Shown: in pieces, positions 47,281-55,216 of the stretch | Layout: each line of letters begins with the position of its first letter | Position numbering within the stretch: the first letter of the stretch is position 1 | Assembly: GCF_003364335.1 (NCBI RefSeq) | Contig: NZ_NXLX01000001.1 | Coordinates: 162,715-226,714 of the forward strand | Reading direction: 5' to 3' | DNA from: Helicobacter anseris | Lineage (GTDB): Bacteria > Campylobacterota > Campylobacteria > Campylobacterales > Helicobacteraceae | DNA length: 64,000 bases | Position numbers and translations under genes: made by a program | The notes under the pieces: generated by a model | The model's database searches: none | What the model was told of the DNA's origin: nothing | Seen by the model: only the letters and a program-made list of their open reading frames with translations

Positions 47281-47735
47281 AGATTTTGCAATCACAAATA
47301 AGAGATGTTATTGCGAGTGAGAGTGTTGTTGTGGTTATGCCTTGCAATTTGTATGAATGCATCTTAAAAGATGAGGTTTTTGTTGGACCTTTTGTAGAAA
47401 TACAAAAAGATGTTGTTGTTGGGGCACGCACAAGAATTCAAAGTCACAGTTTTATTTGCTCATTGGTTAAGATTGGGGAAGATTGTTTCATAGGGCATGG
47501 AGTAAAATTTATTAATGATACTTTTAAAGAAGGGAGATTGACAAAAGATTCTAAGGATTGGCAAAAAACAGAGATTGGAAATAGGGTGCTTATTGGCAGT
47601 AATGCTACGATTTTGCCTATACAAATTTGTGATGATGTAGTTATTGGCGCTGGAAGTGTGGTAACAAAAGATATTAAGTCCTCTGGTTTTTACGCAGGAA
47701 ATCCTGCAAGGAAAATTAAAGAGCTTAAAAAATAA
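47277..47735 (+). CDS. Left-handed beta-helix (hexapeptide) N-acetyltransferase
   Basis: This 152-residue protein is a hexapeptide-repeat acyltransferase. Repeats are visible in VGPFVEIQKDVVVGARTRIQ, HSFICSLVKIGEDCFIGHGV and, after a loop, IGNRVLIGSNATILPI and VVIGAGSVVTKDI, ending in the family AGNPARKI. It resembles enzymes that acetylate amino groups on nucleotide-linked 3-amino sugars (WlbB/QdtC-like), so a role in LPS or glycan decoration is plausible; the exact sugar is unknown. It starts GTG within the methyltransferase stop (GTGA) with a strong GAGGAG, so the two are co-translated, although no functional link is obvious. Confidence 0.78.
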   Translation: MKILQSQIRDVIASESVVVVMPCNLYECILKDEVFVGPFVEIQKDVVVGARTRIQSHSFICSLVKIGEDCFIGHGVKFINDTFKEGRLTKDSKDWQKTEIGNRVLIGSNATILPIQICDDVVIGAGSVVTKDIKSSGFYAGNPARKIKELKK

Positions 47736-47737
47736 GA

Positions 47738-47743
47738 TATAAT
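47738..47743 (+). promoter_or_regulatory. Candidate -10 box before the 64-residue membrane protein
   Basis: TATAAT at 47738-47743 lies 30 bases upstream of the ATG at 47773, in a 37-base gap. It would give the small membrane protein its own promoter independent of the acetyltransferase. Confidence 0.4.
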
Positions 47744-47772
47744 GCAAAAATATTAAGTCGGGAATTAAATTT

Positions 47773-47967
47773 ATGAAAAAAGATAGTTTAAAAGTATGGG
47801 CTTTTCCAAGTTTGTGCTTTATGTTTTTTTTGTATGGGATGGCATTTGTGTTGATTTATACATATAATCAAAATTTTGGAGAATCTCTTGTAGCTGATAA
47901 AAAGTCTAGAGGGGAAATTGACCCAGAGGCTATTAGAAAAGAAATAATGAATTTAAAGCTTAATTAA
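47773..47967 (+). CDS. Small single-span membrane protein, unknown function
   Basis: This 64-residue protein is not recognised as a named family. It has a short basic start, one membrane helix (about 9-31, WAFPSLCFMFFLYGMAFVL and onward), and a charged tail (KKSRGEIDPEAIRKEIMNL). The helix with a polar tail suggests insertion in the inner membrane. It has its own TATAAT upstream and is followed after 57 bases by flgM with a sigma-28 promoter, whose -35 lies at the very end of this gene. Its place before flgM could point to a flagellar or envelope role, but nothing in the sequence proves it. Confidence 0.6.
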   Translation: MKKDSLKVWAFPSLCFMFFLYGMAFVLIYTYNQNFGESLVADKKSRGEIDPEAIRKEIMNLKLN

Positions 47968-47991
47968 AGAAAATAGAATATAGGTCGATTT
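47965..47991 (+). promoter_or_regulatory. Sigma-28 (FliA) promoter for flgM
   Basis: TAAA at 47965-47968 and CGATTT at 47986-47991 are separated by 17 bases, which is the spacing of the sigma-28 consensus TAAA-N15-GCCGATAA and matches the CGAT core used in Campylobacter and Helicobacter. It lies about 34 bases upstream of the flgM ATG. The -35 overlaps the stop of the preceding gene. FlgM is the anti-sigma-28 factor, so this would be a feedback loop. Confidence 0.6.
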
Positions 47992-48024
47992 ATAGAGCAT
48001 AGGCCAAATGTGAGGAGATAGATA

Positions 48025-48228
48025 ATGATTGGTTCTGTTGGTGCCAAAGTCGGTTTTACAAATACATTAAAAGAACAAGATAAGCAAATAAAAAATCAAA
48101 AAGTAGAAAATACTCAGATAAAAGAAGACAAGGTATCTGCAATATCCCAATCTCTTAAAAATGGCACTTATAAAATAAATTTGAACGCTACTGCAGAAAA
48201 AATGGCACTAAATTTGCTTAATTTATAA
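48025..48228 (+). CDS. flgM: Anti-sigma-28 factor FlgM
   Basis: FlgM holds sigma-28 (FliA) inactive until late flagellar assembly. The 67-residue protein is short, as in Campylobacter and Helicobacter, and predicted mostly disordered at its N-terminus. The C-terminal sigma-binding helices are visible as DKVSAISQSLKNGTYKINLNA and EKMALNLLNL. AGGAG precedes the ATG. Its last 25 bases contain the sigma-54 promoter of the downstream genes. The call relies on length, C-terminal pattern and its position before flgN-flgK. Confidence 0.85.
   Translation: MIGSVGAKVGFTNTLKEQDKQIKNQKVENTQIKEDKVSAISQSLKNGTYKINLNATAEKMALNLLNL
48203..48218 (+). promoter_or_regulatory. Sigma-54 (RpoN) promoter inside flgM 3' end
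   Basis: TGGCAC-TAAAT-TTGCT matches the sigma-54 consensus TGGCAC-N5-TTGCW, with the diagnostic GG (48204-48205) and GC (48216-48217) exactly 10 bases apart. Transcription would start about 12 bases downstream, at the end of the flgM stop codon (48226-48228). It would drive the flgN-like gene and flgK, middle-class flagellar genes that are RpoN-dependent in H. pylori. Confidence 0.8.
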
Positions 48229-48266
48229 TATTACCATCTATAAGGTGTATTACAAATTAAGGGGCA

Positions 48267-48698
48267 TTGATGCTACAAAATTATTTAAGGGGTGCTGTAA
48301 GCGATTTAGAAGCTCTTATAGAACTCACTCAGTTAGATATTTGTGATATCAAAGAGGCAAATCACGAAAGAATTTTTGAAAGAAATTTACAAAAACAACC
48401 TCTAATTGTTTCATTTGAGAATAAAAAAAATATGGCACAACAAGAGATTGTAAGCCTAAAGAGTGCAAATCCTCAAGTTGAATTAGGAGATTTACTTGAT
48501 GAGGAATCTAGTGAGCTTCTTGGTTCGATGAAGCAAAAACTACAGAAGCTAAAAGAAGTAAATTCTGGATACGCTCGTATGGTTCTTGCAGTTTCTGAAT
48601 TTTATAATTCTTTGATGCAAAAGATTGTTCCTCATGAAGTTTCTGGGTATGGTGTTCCAAAAACAACACAAAGCACATTTTTAAGGATTGAGGCATAA
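48267..48698 (+). CDS. flgN: FlgN-like flagellar export chaperone
   Basis: This 143-residue helical protein lies between flgM and flgK, where Campylobacter and H. pylori carry a FlgN-like chaperone for FlgK and FlgL. It is fully alpha-helical with heptad-like repeats (AVSDLEALIELTQLDI, LLGSMKQKLQKLKEVN) and a variable C-terminus; sequence identity to E. coli FlgN cannot be seen by eye. AAGGGG sits 6 bases before the ATG. The 38-base leader starts at the predicted sigma-54 transcription start. The gap to flgK is 2 bases. Confidence 0.72.
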   Translation: MMLQNYLRGAVSDLEALIELTQLDICDIKEANHERIFERNLQKQPLIVSFENKKNMAQQEIVSLKSANPQVELGDLLDEESSELLGSMKQKLQKLKEVNSGYARMVLAVSEFYNSLMQKIVPHEVSGYGVPKTTQSTFLRIEA

Positions 48699-48700
48699 TT

Positions 48701-50524
48701 ATGGGCGGGATATTAACTTCTCTTAATACTTCCTATACGGGGTTACAAGCTAATCAGTTGATGGTTGATGTAACAGGAAATAACATCTCTAATGCTAGTG
48801 ATGAATTTTATTCTCGCCAAAGGGTAATTTCTTCTCCAGAAAAACCTATAATAAGGGGCAATAATGTTTCTTATGGCAGGGGTGTTGATGTCCAATCTAT
48901 CCAAAGAATCCATAATGAATTTGTGTTTGAGCGTTATGCTAGGGCAGCACAAGATTTTAATTTTGCAGATACAGAATTTAATTTTTTAAGAGAAACTTCA
49001 TCAATGTTCCCAGATATTGATGGTGTTGGAATCTATAATGACATGAAAGAGTATTTTAATGCTTGGAAAGATATTGCAAAAAATCCAAAAGATCCAGCCC
49101 AAAAGCAGGTTTTAGCAGAAAGGGCAAAAATACTAACAAATAACTTGCATGATACAAGACAAAAACTTACAACTCTGCAATCTAAGGCATCTGAAGATTT
49201 GGAAGTGCGAATAAAAGAGGTGAATGAAATTGGAGCTCAGATTGCGCAAATTAATCGTGAGATTAAAGAAATGGAAGATAAAAATATCCAAAAGAGAGCC
49301 AATACTCTAAGAGATAGACGCGATCAATTAGAGTTTAATCTTAGAGAATTGATTGGAGCTAATGTTTTTAAAAATAATCTGATAAGTCAAGAGAGGGTAA
49401 ATGCAGATTCTGTAGATTTTGATGATGGATATGTTTTAAATATAGGTAAGGGATTAAACATCGTGGATGGCGGGGATTTTCATCCTCTTGTATTGGAAAA
49501 AGACAATAATGCAAATCATTTAAATAGAGTGTATATTCAAGGTTATGATTTTAAAAAAACAGAAATTACCGATAAGCTTACAATGGGAAAAGTAGGGGCT
49601 TTGATTGAGCTTTATAATGATGGACATAATGGCACAAAAGTTGGTAAATTGCAATCATATATTAATGCCCTTGATAGTTTTGCAAAAGGTTTTATTGAAG
49701 CAAGTAATTCTATTTATGCGCAAAGTGCTAGTAATAGCATTCAGAGCGAAAAATTAGAATTGATGGCAAATGAAGCTCTTAAAGATACAAAATATAATAT
49801 AAAAAATGGTAATTTTGATTTGATTGTTTATAATACTGATGGTAAAGAGATGGTAAAAAAAACAATTATTGTTAATGATACAACTACAATGAGGGATATT
49901 GTAAAACAAATTAATGCAAATACAGATGACAATCAGGATAATAATCTTCAAAATGATTTTGATGACTACTTCAAGGCATTTTTTGATGATTCAACCAAGC
50001 AGTTTGTTATACAGCCAAAAAAACCATCAGAGGGATTTTTTATTTCACTAAAAGATAATGGGACAAACTTCACCGGAGCTCTTGGTATCAATCCTTTGTT
50101 TATTGGAAATGATGCTAGGACAATTGAGCTTGATTATCAATATCAAAAAAACTCAACAAGTATCAGATCTTGGATGGCTCCAGTTGCAGGTAATTTTGAT
50201 GTAGCAAATATGATGCAACAAATGCAATATGAAAATATTGAGTTTTATGATAAAAAATCAGATATTAAAAAAATGAAGCTCAGTGAGTTTTATCAGCTTA
50301 CTGCTGGAAATATTGCGACACAAGCCCAAAGTGCCCAAACTACTTTGGATACAAAAAAAGCTGTTTTAGAAACTACAAAAAAAGAGCATTTAGCAATCTC
50401 TCAAGTAAGTATTGATGAAGAGATGGTAAATTTGATTAAATTTCAAGGTGGTTATGCAGCTAATGCAAAAGTAATTACTACTATTGATAAGATGATTGAT
50501 ACTTTATTGGGTATAAAACAATAG
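48701..50524 (+). CDS. flgK: Flagellar hook-filament junction protein FlgK (HAP1)
   Basis: FlgK joins hook and filament. The 607-residue protein has the conserved N-terminus (ILTSLNTSYTGLQANQLMVD, then NNISNASDEFYSRQR) and C-terminus (VSIDEEMVNLIKFQGGYAAN, KVITTIDKMIDTLLGI). These form the D0 coiled coil found in axial flagellar proteins. The middle (about 200-520) is variable and surface exposed. It is co-transcribed with the FlgN-like gene from the sigma-54 promoter. Confidence 0.96.
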   Translation: MGGILTSLNTSYTGLQANQLMVDVTGNNISNASDEFYSRQRVISSPEKPIIRGNNVSYGRGVDVQSIQRIHNEFVFERYARAAQDFNFADTEFNFLRETSSMFPDIDGVGIYNDMKEYFNAWKDIAKNPKDPAQKQVLAERAKILTNNLHDTRQKLTTLQSKASEDLEVRIKEVNEIGAQIAQINREIKEMEDKNIQKRANTLRDRRDQLEFNLRELIGANVFKNNLISQERVNADSVDFDDGYVLNIGKGLNIVDGGDFHPLVLEKDNNANHLNRVYIQGYDFKKTEITDKLTMGKVGALIELYNDGHNGTKVGKLQSYINALDSFAKGFIEASNSIYAQSASNSIQSEKLELMANEALKDTKYNIKNGNFDLIVYNTDGKEMVKKTIIVNDTTTMRDIVKQINANTDDNQDNNLQNDFDDYFKAFFDDSTKQFVIQPKKPSEGFFISLKDNGTNFTGALGINPLFIGNDARTIELDYQYQKNSTSIRSWMAPVAGNFDVANMMQQMQYENIEFYDKKSDIKKMKLSEFYQLTAGNIATQAQSAQTTLDTKKAVLETTKKEHLAISQVSIDEEMVNLIKFQGGYAANAKVITTIDKMIDTLLGIKQ

Positions 50525-50525
50525 T

Positions 50526-51269
50526 TTGAAAGAATTATTAGAAGAGCATTATCATCACAGAAATGCTTATGAAGATTTTAGCACTCCTGATCCACTAATA
50601 GTTTTAAGACAATATACTTCCTCTCCCTACTTTGATTCTATTGCTCTTGTTTGTGCGTTGTTTGCATATGGTAGGGCAAGTGAAATTGTCAAATTTTTAC
50701 AAAAATTAGATTTTGAAATATTAAAATGTGATATCCAAAAGATTCAAAAAATGGTTTTTCCATATTATCGTTTTCAAACCCAAGAAGATGTTAAAAATTT
50801 ATTTATTTTGTTGGTTGAAATACAAAAAGAAGGTGGAATTAAGGCTTTAATGCTTGAAGGATATAAACAAGATGGTATTTTTGGAGCCATCAATAGAGCA
50901 ATTGAGAGATTAAGTAAGAGTAGGCATAATACCTATGGAATGCAATTTTTGTTTTCTAAAACTATCAATAGAAAAAATCTCTCAAGTCATTCTCCCCTAA
51001 AGCGTTGGAATTTATTTTTAAGATGGTTAGTAAGAAAAGATAATATTGATTTTGGTTTTTGGAGTGAAATACCAACAAGTGATTTGATTTTACCTCTAGA
51101 TACTCATACTTTTAAAATTTGCCATAAGCTGGGTTTATTGCAGAGAAAAAGTTATGACTTAAAATCTGCTATTGAAGTAACACAAGCACTTAAAAAATTT
51201 GATTGCAATGATCCTATAAAATATGACTTTGCACTTTATAGAATAGGTCAAGAAAAGCTTGCATTTTAA
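50526..51269 (+). CDS. DUF2400 / TIGR02757 family protein
   Basis: This 247-residue protein belongs to the TIGR02757 (DUF2400) family, found in epsilonproteobacteria and Bacteroidetes and of unknown function. Family features are TPDPLIVLRQY near the N-terminus, ALVCALFAYGRASEIVKFL, LFLRWLVRKDNIDFG and the end FALYRIGQEKL. It has the helical look of a helix-hairpin-helix DNA glycosylase relative (LDTHTFKICHKLGLL). It starts with TTG one base after the flgK stop, so it is probably read from the flagellar transcript. Confidence 0.78.
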   Translation: MKELLEEHYHHRNAYEDFSTPDPLIVLRQYTSSPYFDSIALVCALFAYGRASEIVKFLQKLDFEILKCDIQKIQKMVFPYYRFQTQEDVKNLFILLVEIQKEGGIKALMLEGYKQDGIFGAINRAIERLSKSRHNTYGMQFLFSKTINRKNLSSHSPLKRWNLFLRWLVRKDNIDFGFWSEIPTSDLILPLDTHTFKICHKLGLLQRKSYDLKSAIEVTQALKKFDCNDPIKYDFALYRIGQEKLAF

Positions 51270-51292
51270 GCAATTTTTATGCTTTTTTTTAC

Positions 51293-51298
51293 TATAAT
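51293..51298 (+). promoter_or_regulatory. -10 box for rpmB
   Basis: TATAAT at 51293-51298 is preceded by an eight-T run and lies 33 bases before the rpmB ATG, which has AAAAAGGAAAA as ribosome-binding site. It separates rpmB and following genes from the flagellar operon. Confidence 0.6.
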
Positions 51299-51330
51299 GT
51301 GCAAAATTTTATTTTTAAAAAGGAAAATCT

Positions 51331-51519
51331 ATGGCAAGAAAATGCTTCTTTACAGGCAAAGGTCCTATGGTTGGTAATAATGTAAGCCACGCAAACAATA
51401 AGACAAAAAAAAGATCATTACCAAATTTAAGAAAAGTTCGTGTTCAATTAGAAGATGGAACTTCAATGCGTATTAAGGTTGCAGCGTCCACTTTACGCAC
51501 TATGAAAAAACGCTCATAA
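51331..51519 (+). CDS. rpmB: 50S ribosomal protein L28
   Basis: L28 is a small 50S protein. The 62-residue sequence starts [20 protein letters not shown], with [16 protein letters not shown] and the C-terminal [14 protein letters not shown], all typical. Only one Cys (position 4) is present, so it is not a zinc-ribbon C+ type paralogue. It has its own promoter. Confidence 0.97.
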   Translation: MARKCFFTGKGPMVGNNVSHANNKTKKRSLPNLRKVRVQLEDGTSMRIKVAASTLRTMKKRS

Positions 51520-51530
51520 TTTTGTAGATT

Positions 51531-51545
51531 ACTCAAGAGTTGAGT
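51531..51545 (+). promoter_or_regulatory. Stem-loop at the pgsA start
   Basis: ACTCAA (51531-51536) and TTGAGT (51540-51545) form a perfect 6-bp stem with a GAG loop. The right arm contains the TTG start codon of pgsA (51540) and ends just before the alternative GTG (51546). The only candidate Shine-Dalgarno (AAGAG) lies in the stem and loop. It could lower translation initiation, but the stem is short and AT-rich. Confidence 0.35.
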
Positions 51546-52070
51546 GTGAGAAATCTACCAAATCTTCTAACTATTTCTCGTATTCTTCTCTCTATCCTTT
51601 TGCTTTTTGTTTTAATTGATAGTAAAGACTTAGGGTTGAGAGAAGCACATCTTTATGCTTTTTTTATTTTTATTATTGCTTCAATTACAGATTTTTTTGA
51701 TGGTTATATCGCAAGAAAATATCAGCTTATTTCTGTTTTTGGAGAAGTTTTTGATCCATTGGCTGATAAAATGCTAATTCTTTCTGCTTTTATAGGACTA
51801 CTTATAACACAAACCGCAAGTCCTTGGGCTGTTTTTTTGATTTTAAGTAGGGAATTTTTTATTACAGGCTTGCGTGTTGTTGTAGCAAGCACAAAGCAAA
51901 GTGTAAAAGCAAGTATATGGGGAAAATATAAGACGGTATTGCAAATAATTGCCGTAGCTTTTTTGTTGTTGAATCTTAAAGGTGCAGATATAATGCTTTG
52001 GATTGCTACTATTATTACTCTTTATTCTGGATTGGATTATGCCTTGCGTTATTATAAGAGTATGAAATAA
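51540..52070 (+). CDS. pgsA: CDP-diacylglycerol--glycerol-3-phosphate 3-phosphatidyltransferase
   Basis: PgsA makes phosphatidylglycerol phosphate for anionic phospholipid synthesis. The 176-residue membrane protein has about four to six hydrophobic segments and the full CDP-alcohol phosphotransferase signature DG-x2-AR-x8-G-x3-D-x3-D, seen here from Asp in FFDGYIARKYQ to DPLAD. The start is TTG 51540 or GTG 51546; no ATG is available. The rseP ATG follows its stop directly. Confidence 0.93.
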   Translation: MSVRNLPNLLTISRILLSILLLFVLIDSKDLGLREAHLYAFFIFIIASITDFFDGYIARKYQLISVFGEVFDPLADKMLILSAFIGLLITQTASPWAVFLILSREFFITGLRVVVASTKQSVKASIWGKYKTVLQIIAVAFLLLNLKGADIMLWIATIITLYSGLDYALRYYKSMK

Positions 52071-53126
52071 ATGTCTTTCTTGATAGCTTTTTTAGCTTTA
52101 TCTTTTTTGGTTTTTTTTCATGAATTGGGGCATTTTATTGCCGCGAGGATTTTTGGGGTTCGTGTAGAGGTTTTTAGCATTGGTTTTGGGGTAAAAATTT
52201 TTAGTAAGAAAATTGGAGAGACACAATATGCTCTTTCAATGATACCACTAGGAGGGTATGTTAAGCTAAAGGGGCAGAATGATTTAGATGTTTTAGAGCA
52301 AAATTGCCAAAATGATAGCTATAGTAATAAATCCCCATTTGTAAAAATTATAATTTTGTTTGCAGGACCTTTTTTTAATTTTATACTAGCTTTTTTCTTG
52401 TTTTTTATGGTTGGAAATATGGGTGTTAGCACCTATCTTCCTATTGTTGGAGAAGTAAAAAAAAATATGCCTGCTTTTGAGGCGGGTATTTTAGAAAATG
52501 ATGAGATTCTCTCAATCAATGCTAAGCAAATAAAAACTTGGATGGATTTGCAAGAAGCAGTAGCGAAAGATACGATGTTAAATCTTGTGGTATTGAGAAA
52601 AGATAAGATATTGGATTTTACTATTCGCCCAGAAATAATAAAAGCAAAGAATATTTTTGGTGAGGAAATCCAAAAAGGGGTTATAGGGATAGCACCTAGC
52701 GGAAAAATAGGCATTGTAAAATATACAGGCTTTGAATCTTTTGAATATGCAAGTAAAAAACTCTACGAATCAAGCAAAATAATTTTACTCAGTGTGCAAA
52801 AGCTTATTTCAGGGATTATTCCACTCAAAGAAGTTAGTGGTCCAGTCATGATAGTCGATAAGCTTGCTCAGGCATCTAAGAGTGATTTTGTTTTACTTTT
52901 ATTATGGGTGGGGCTTATTTCTGTAAATCTTGGTATCTTGAATCTTTTGCCGATACCAGCACTTGATGGAGGACAGATACTTTTTAATTTTTATGAGATT
53001 TTGACAAGAAAGCCTATTTATGAAAAAGCAAAATATTATCTTACTCTATTTGGTTGGATAATTCTGTTGAGTTTGATGTTGCTTGGGTTGAGAAATGATA
53101 TTTTAAGATTGCTTGGAGTTTGGTGA
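52071..53126 (+). CDS. rseP: Site-2 intramembrane metalloprotease RseP
   Basis: RseP is an inner-membrane zinc metalloprotease that cleaves membrane-bound regulators. The 351-residue protein has the active-site HExxH as FFHELGHFIAAR (about 16-27), one PDZ domain (about 130-190), and the second zinc-site motif NLLPIPALDGGQ near residue 295. E. coli RseP has two PDZ domains; this one appears to have one, as is common outside gammaproteobacteria. No anti-sigma E partner is seen in the window. It overlaps xseA by four bases. Confidence 0.93.
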   Translation: MSFLIAFLALSFLVFFHELGHFIAARIFGVRVEVFSIGFGVKIFSKKIGETQYALSMIPLGGYVKLKGQNDLDVLEQNCQNDSYSNKSPFVKIIILFAGPFFNFILAFFLFFMVGNMGVSTYLPIVGEVKKNMPAFEAGILENDEILSINAKQIKTWMDLQEAVAKDTMLNLVVLRKDKILDFTIRPEIIKAKNIFGEEIQKGVIGIAPSGKIGIVKYTGFESFEYASKKLYESSKIILLSVQKLISGIIPLKEVSGPVMIVDKLAQASKSDFVLLLLWVGLISVNLGILNLLPIPALDGGQILFNFYEILTRKPIYEKAKYYLTLFGWIILLSLMLLGLRNDILRLLGVW

Positions 53127-54385
53127 AATATTTAAGTGTAAGTGCGTTAAATGCGCAGATTCAATCTCTTATAGAAAGCACATTTGTTGAAGTTTTTGTA
53201 GAGGGAGAGGTAAGCAACCTTACAAAACATAGTAGTGGGCATTATTATTTTAGTATTAAAGATAAGGATTCTTCGATTAGATGTGTGATGTTTCGAGGCA
53301 ATGCAAGTAAATTAAAGTTTGATTTACAGAATACGCAAAAAGTATTAGTGAGAGGAAATATTAGCGTTTATGTGCCAAGAGGTGAATATCAGATACTTTG
53401 TTTAAGTATAGAGCCAAGTGGTCAGGGGGCTTTGCATTTTGCTTACGAGCAATTAAAACAAAAATTACAAGAAAAAGGTTTTTTTGAGGCAAGGCATAAA
53501 AAGGTATTGCCAAAATTTCCAAAAAAAATAGCATTGATTACCTCAAATACTGGGGCAGCATTACAGGATATGCTAAGAGTAGCGCATAATCGTTGGAATC
53601 TTGTAAAACTTGTAAATATTGATACTTTGGTTCAGGGAGATGAGGCAAAAAATCATATTGTGCAAAATATAAAATTTGCGGATAGTTTTTTTGAGACTAG
53701 TGAGGCTTTTGATGTGATTGTTTTGGCTAGAGGTGGAGGGAGCTTGGAAGATTTATGGGCTTTTAATGAAGAAGTTGTTGCTCAAGCTATTTTTGAAGCT
53801 AAAACCCCTATTGTATCTGCTATAGGGCATGAGATTGATTATGTGATTAGTGATTTTGTTGTAGATATGAGAGCGCCAACACCATCTGCTGCGATGGAGA
53901 TGATATTACCAGATAGAAATACTTGGATGATAAATATTTCAAATATGTATGATGATATTCTTTTTCAAACACAAAAATTTTTTAATCAATTACATAAGCA
54001 AGTAAAAGATTATAGTTTTTTTCTTAGGCAACATCAAATTGAAAATAAACTCCAAGCAAATCAAAAAAAACTTCTAGAGTTGCAAGAAATGCTACTATCA
54101 AAGATAGAAAATTTTCTTTTAAGCAAAAATCCTATAATTTTAAAAGAACAGCTTGATTTTTATTTTAAGAATTTTTTGGCAAAAAAAGAATTGATGTATA
54201 AGGAAATTTTAGCAGAATTAAAAAGTAAGAATCTAGATAGGCTATGTCAAAATGGCTTTGCGCAAATTATGTATCAGGATAAAATTGTTTCTTTAGATAA
54301 ATTGCATATAGGAGATGAGATTGAGATTGTGAGCACGCGTATACAAGCAAATGCCACAATCAATAAGCTAACTACCAAACCTTAA
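53123..54385 (+). CDS. xseA: Exodeoxyribonuclease VII large subunit
   Basis: XseA is the catalytic subunit of ExoVII, which degrades single-stranded DNA. The protein of about 420 residues has an N-terminal OB-fold (VEGEVSNLTKHSSGHYYF, then SIRCVMFRG), and the nuclease core with ALITSNTGAALQDML, VLARGGGSLEDLWAFN and SAIGHEIDYVISDFV. A C-terminal coiled coil follows. I place the start at GTG 53123, seven bases after TTGGAG and overlapping the rseP stop; a TTG one codon earlier is in frame. The small subunit XseB is not in the window. Confidence 0.95.
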   Translation: MKYLSVSALNAQIQSLIESTFVEVFVEGEVSNLTKHSSGHYYFSIKDKDSSIRCVMFRGNASKLKFDLQNTQKVLVRGNISVYVPRGEYQILCLSIEPSGQGALHFAYEQLKQKLQEKGFFEARHKKVLPKFPKKIALITSNTGAALQDMLRVAHNRWNLVKLVNIDTLVQGDEAKNHIVQNIKFADSFFETSEAFDVIVLARGGGSLEDLWAFNEEVVAQAIFEAKTPIVSAIGHEIDYVISDFVVDMRAPTPSAAMEMILPDRNTWMINISNMYDDILFQTQKFFNQLHKQVKDYSFFLRQHQIENKLQANQKKLLELQEMLLSKIENFLLSKNPIILKEQLDFYFKNFLAKKELMYKEILAELKSKNLDRLCQNGFAQIMYQDKIVSLDKLHIGDEIEIVSTRIQANATINKLTTKP

Positions 54386-55205
54386 GATTAGTTTTTGTAG
54401 TTTCATAAAGTGTTCTAGACTTGCCATTGATATTATATTTTATGGCAAAGCCATATTTAACATTAGCGCTCCCATCCCTTGATAGAGAAACGCTTTTATA
54501 AGCTTCTCTTGTAATAGGAAGACTTCCTAATCCAGAGCTTGATCTTGGTGCTAAAGAGCGATTGACTTCTATTTCTGAAATTAAATCACCATTAATGTAG
54601 AGCGCTACTTTGTCAATGGAAATAAAAGAATCTGTTGGATTGCTAGCACTTATCCCTACAGCACCTTGTCCTATTGAAAAGGCACTACTTGCAACTATAA
54701 GCTCTTTATTTTCAACACGCATAGCTGGGACTTGAACTTTTGTAAAGATATAGCGCGCAGGAGCATCTCCTGTGTCATTGGTGATATACATATCCGCTCC
54801 ATAGCTCATTAAAAGAGAAATCATTGCTTTATCGTTACGACTAACTGCATAATGCAAAGGAGTATTACCTCTGATGCTATCCTTGATATTGGGTTTTGCA
54901 CCAGCTTTAAGCAAGGCTTGTGCAAATTTATAATTTCCAAATTGCACAACTTTATGTAAAGGAGTTTCGCCGTGGCAGACTTTATTGACATCTGCTCCAC
55001 GATTGATAAGAAGATAGAGTATTTCAGTATTATTTTTTCTTGAGGCATCATAAATAGGAGTGCTACCTCTTAAAATTGCATTGACATTAGCACCCAAATC
55101 TATTCCTTTTCTTACATCGGTGTAATTGTTGCTAAAAAGTAGATAGTCATATTTATTGGCTAGAAGTAAGCAAGGTAATAAAAACATAAAAAATATTTTT
55201 TTCAT
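54372..55205 (-). CDS. Secreted ankyrin-repeat protein
   Basis: This 277-residue protein has a signal peptide (about 1-17, ending LLLANK). Four or five ankyrin repeats follow (about 25-155) with recognisable GNTPLHYAVSRNDKAMISLL, GETPLHKVVQFGNYKFAQALL and VNAILRGSTPIYDASRKNN. The C-terminal 120 residues (GQGAVGISASNPTDSFISID onward) look like a beta-rich domain I cannot assign. Periplasmic or surface placement is inferred from the signal peptide; the function is unknown. It is convergent with xseA (14-base overlap) and follows the HIT gene by 11 bases. Confidence 0.8.
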   Translation of the reverse strand: MKKIFFMFLLPCLLLANKYDYLLFSNNYTDVRKGIDLGANVNAILRGSTPIYDASRKNNTEILYLLINRGADVNKVCHGETPLHKVVQFGNYKFAQALLKAGAKPNIKDSIRGNTPLHYAVSRNDKAMISLLMSYGADMYITNDTGDAPARYIFTKVQVPAMRVENKELIVASSAFSIGQGAVGISASNPTDSFISIDKVALYINGDLISEIEVNRSLAPRSSSGLGSLPITREAYKSVSLSRDGSANVKYGFAIKYNINGKSRTLYETTKTNLKVW

Positions 55206-55216
55206 TGTGATAGCTC

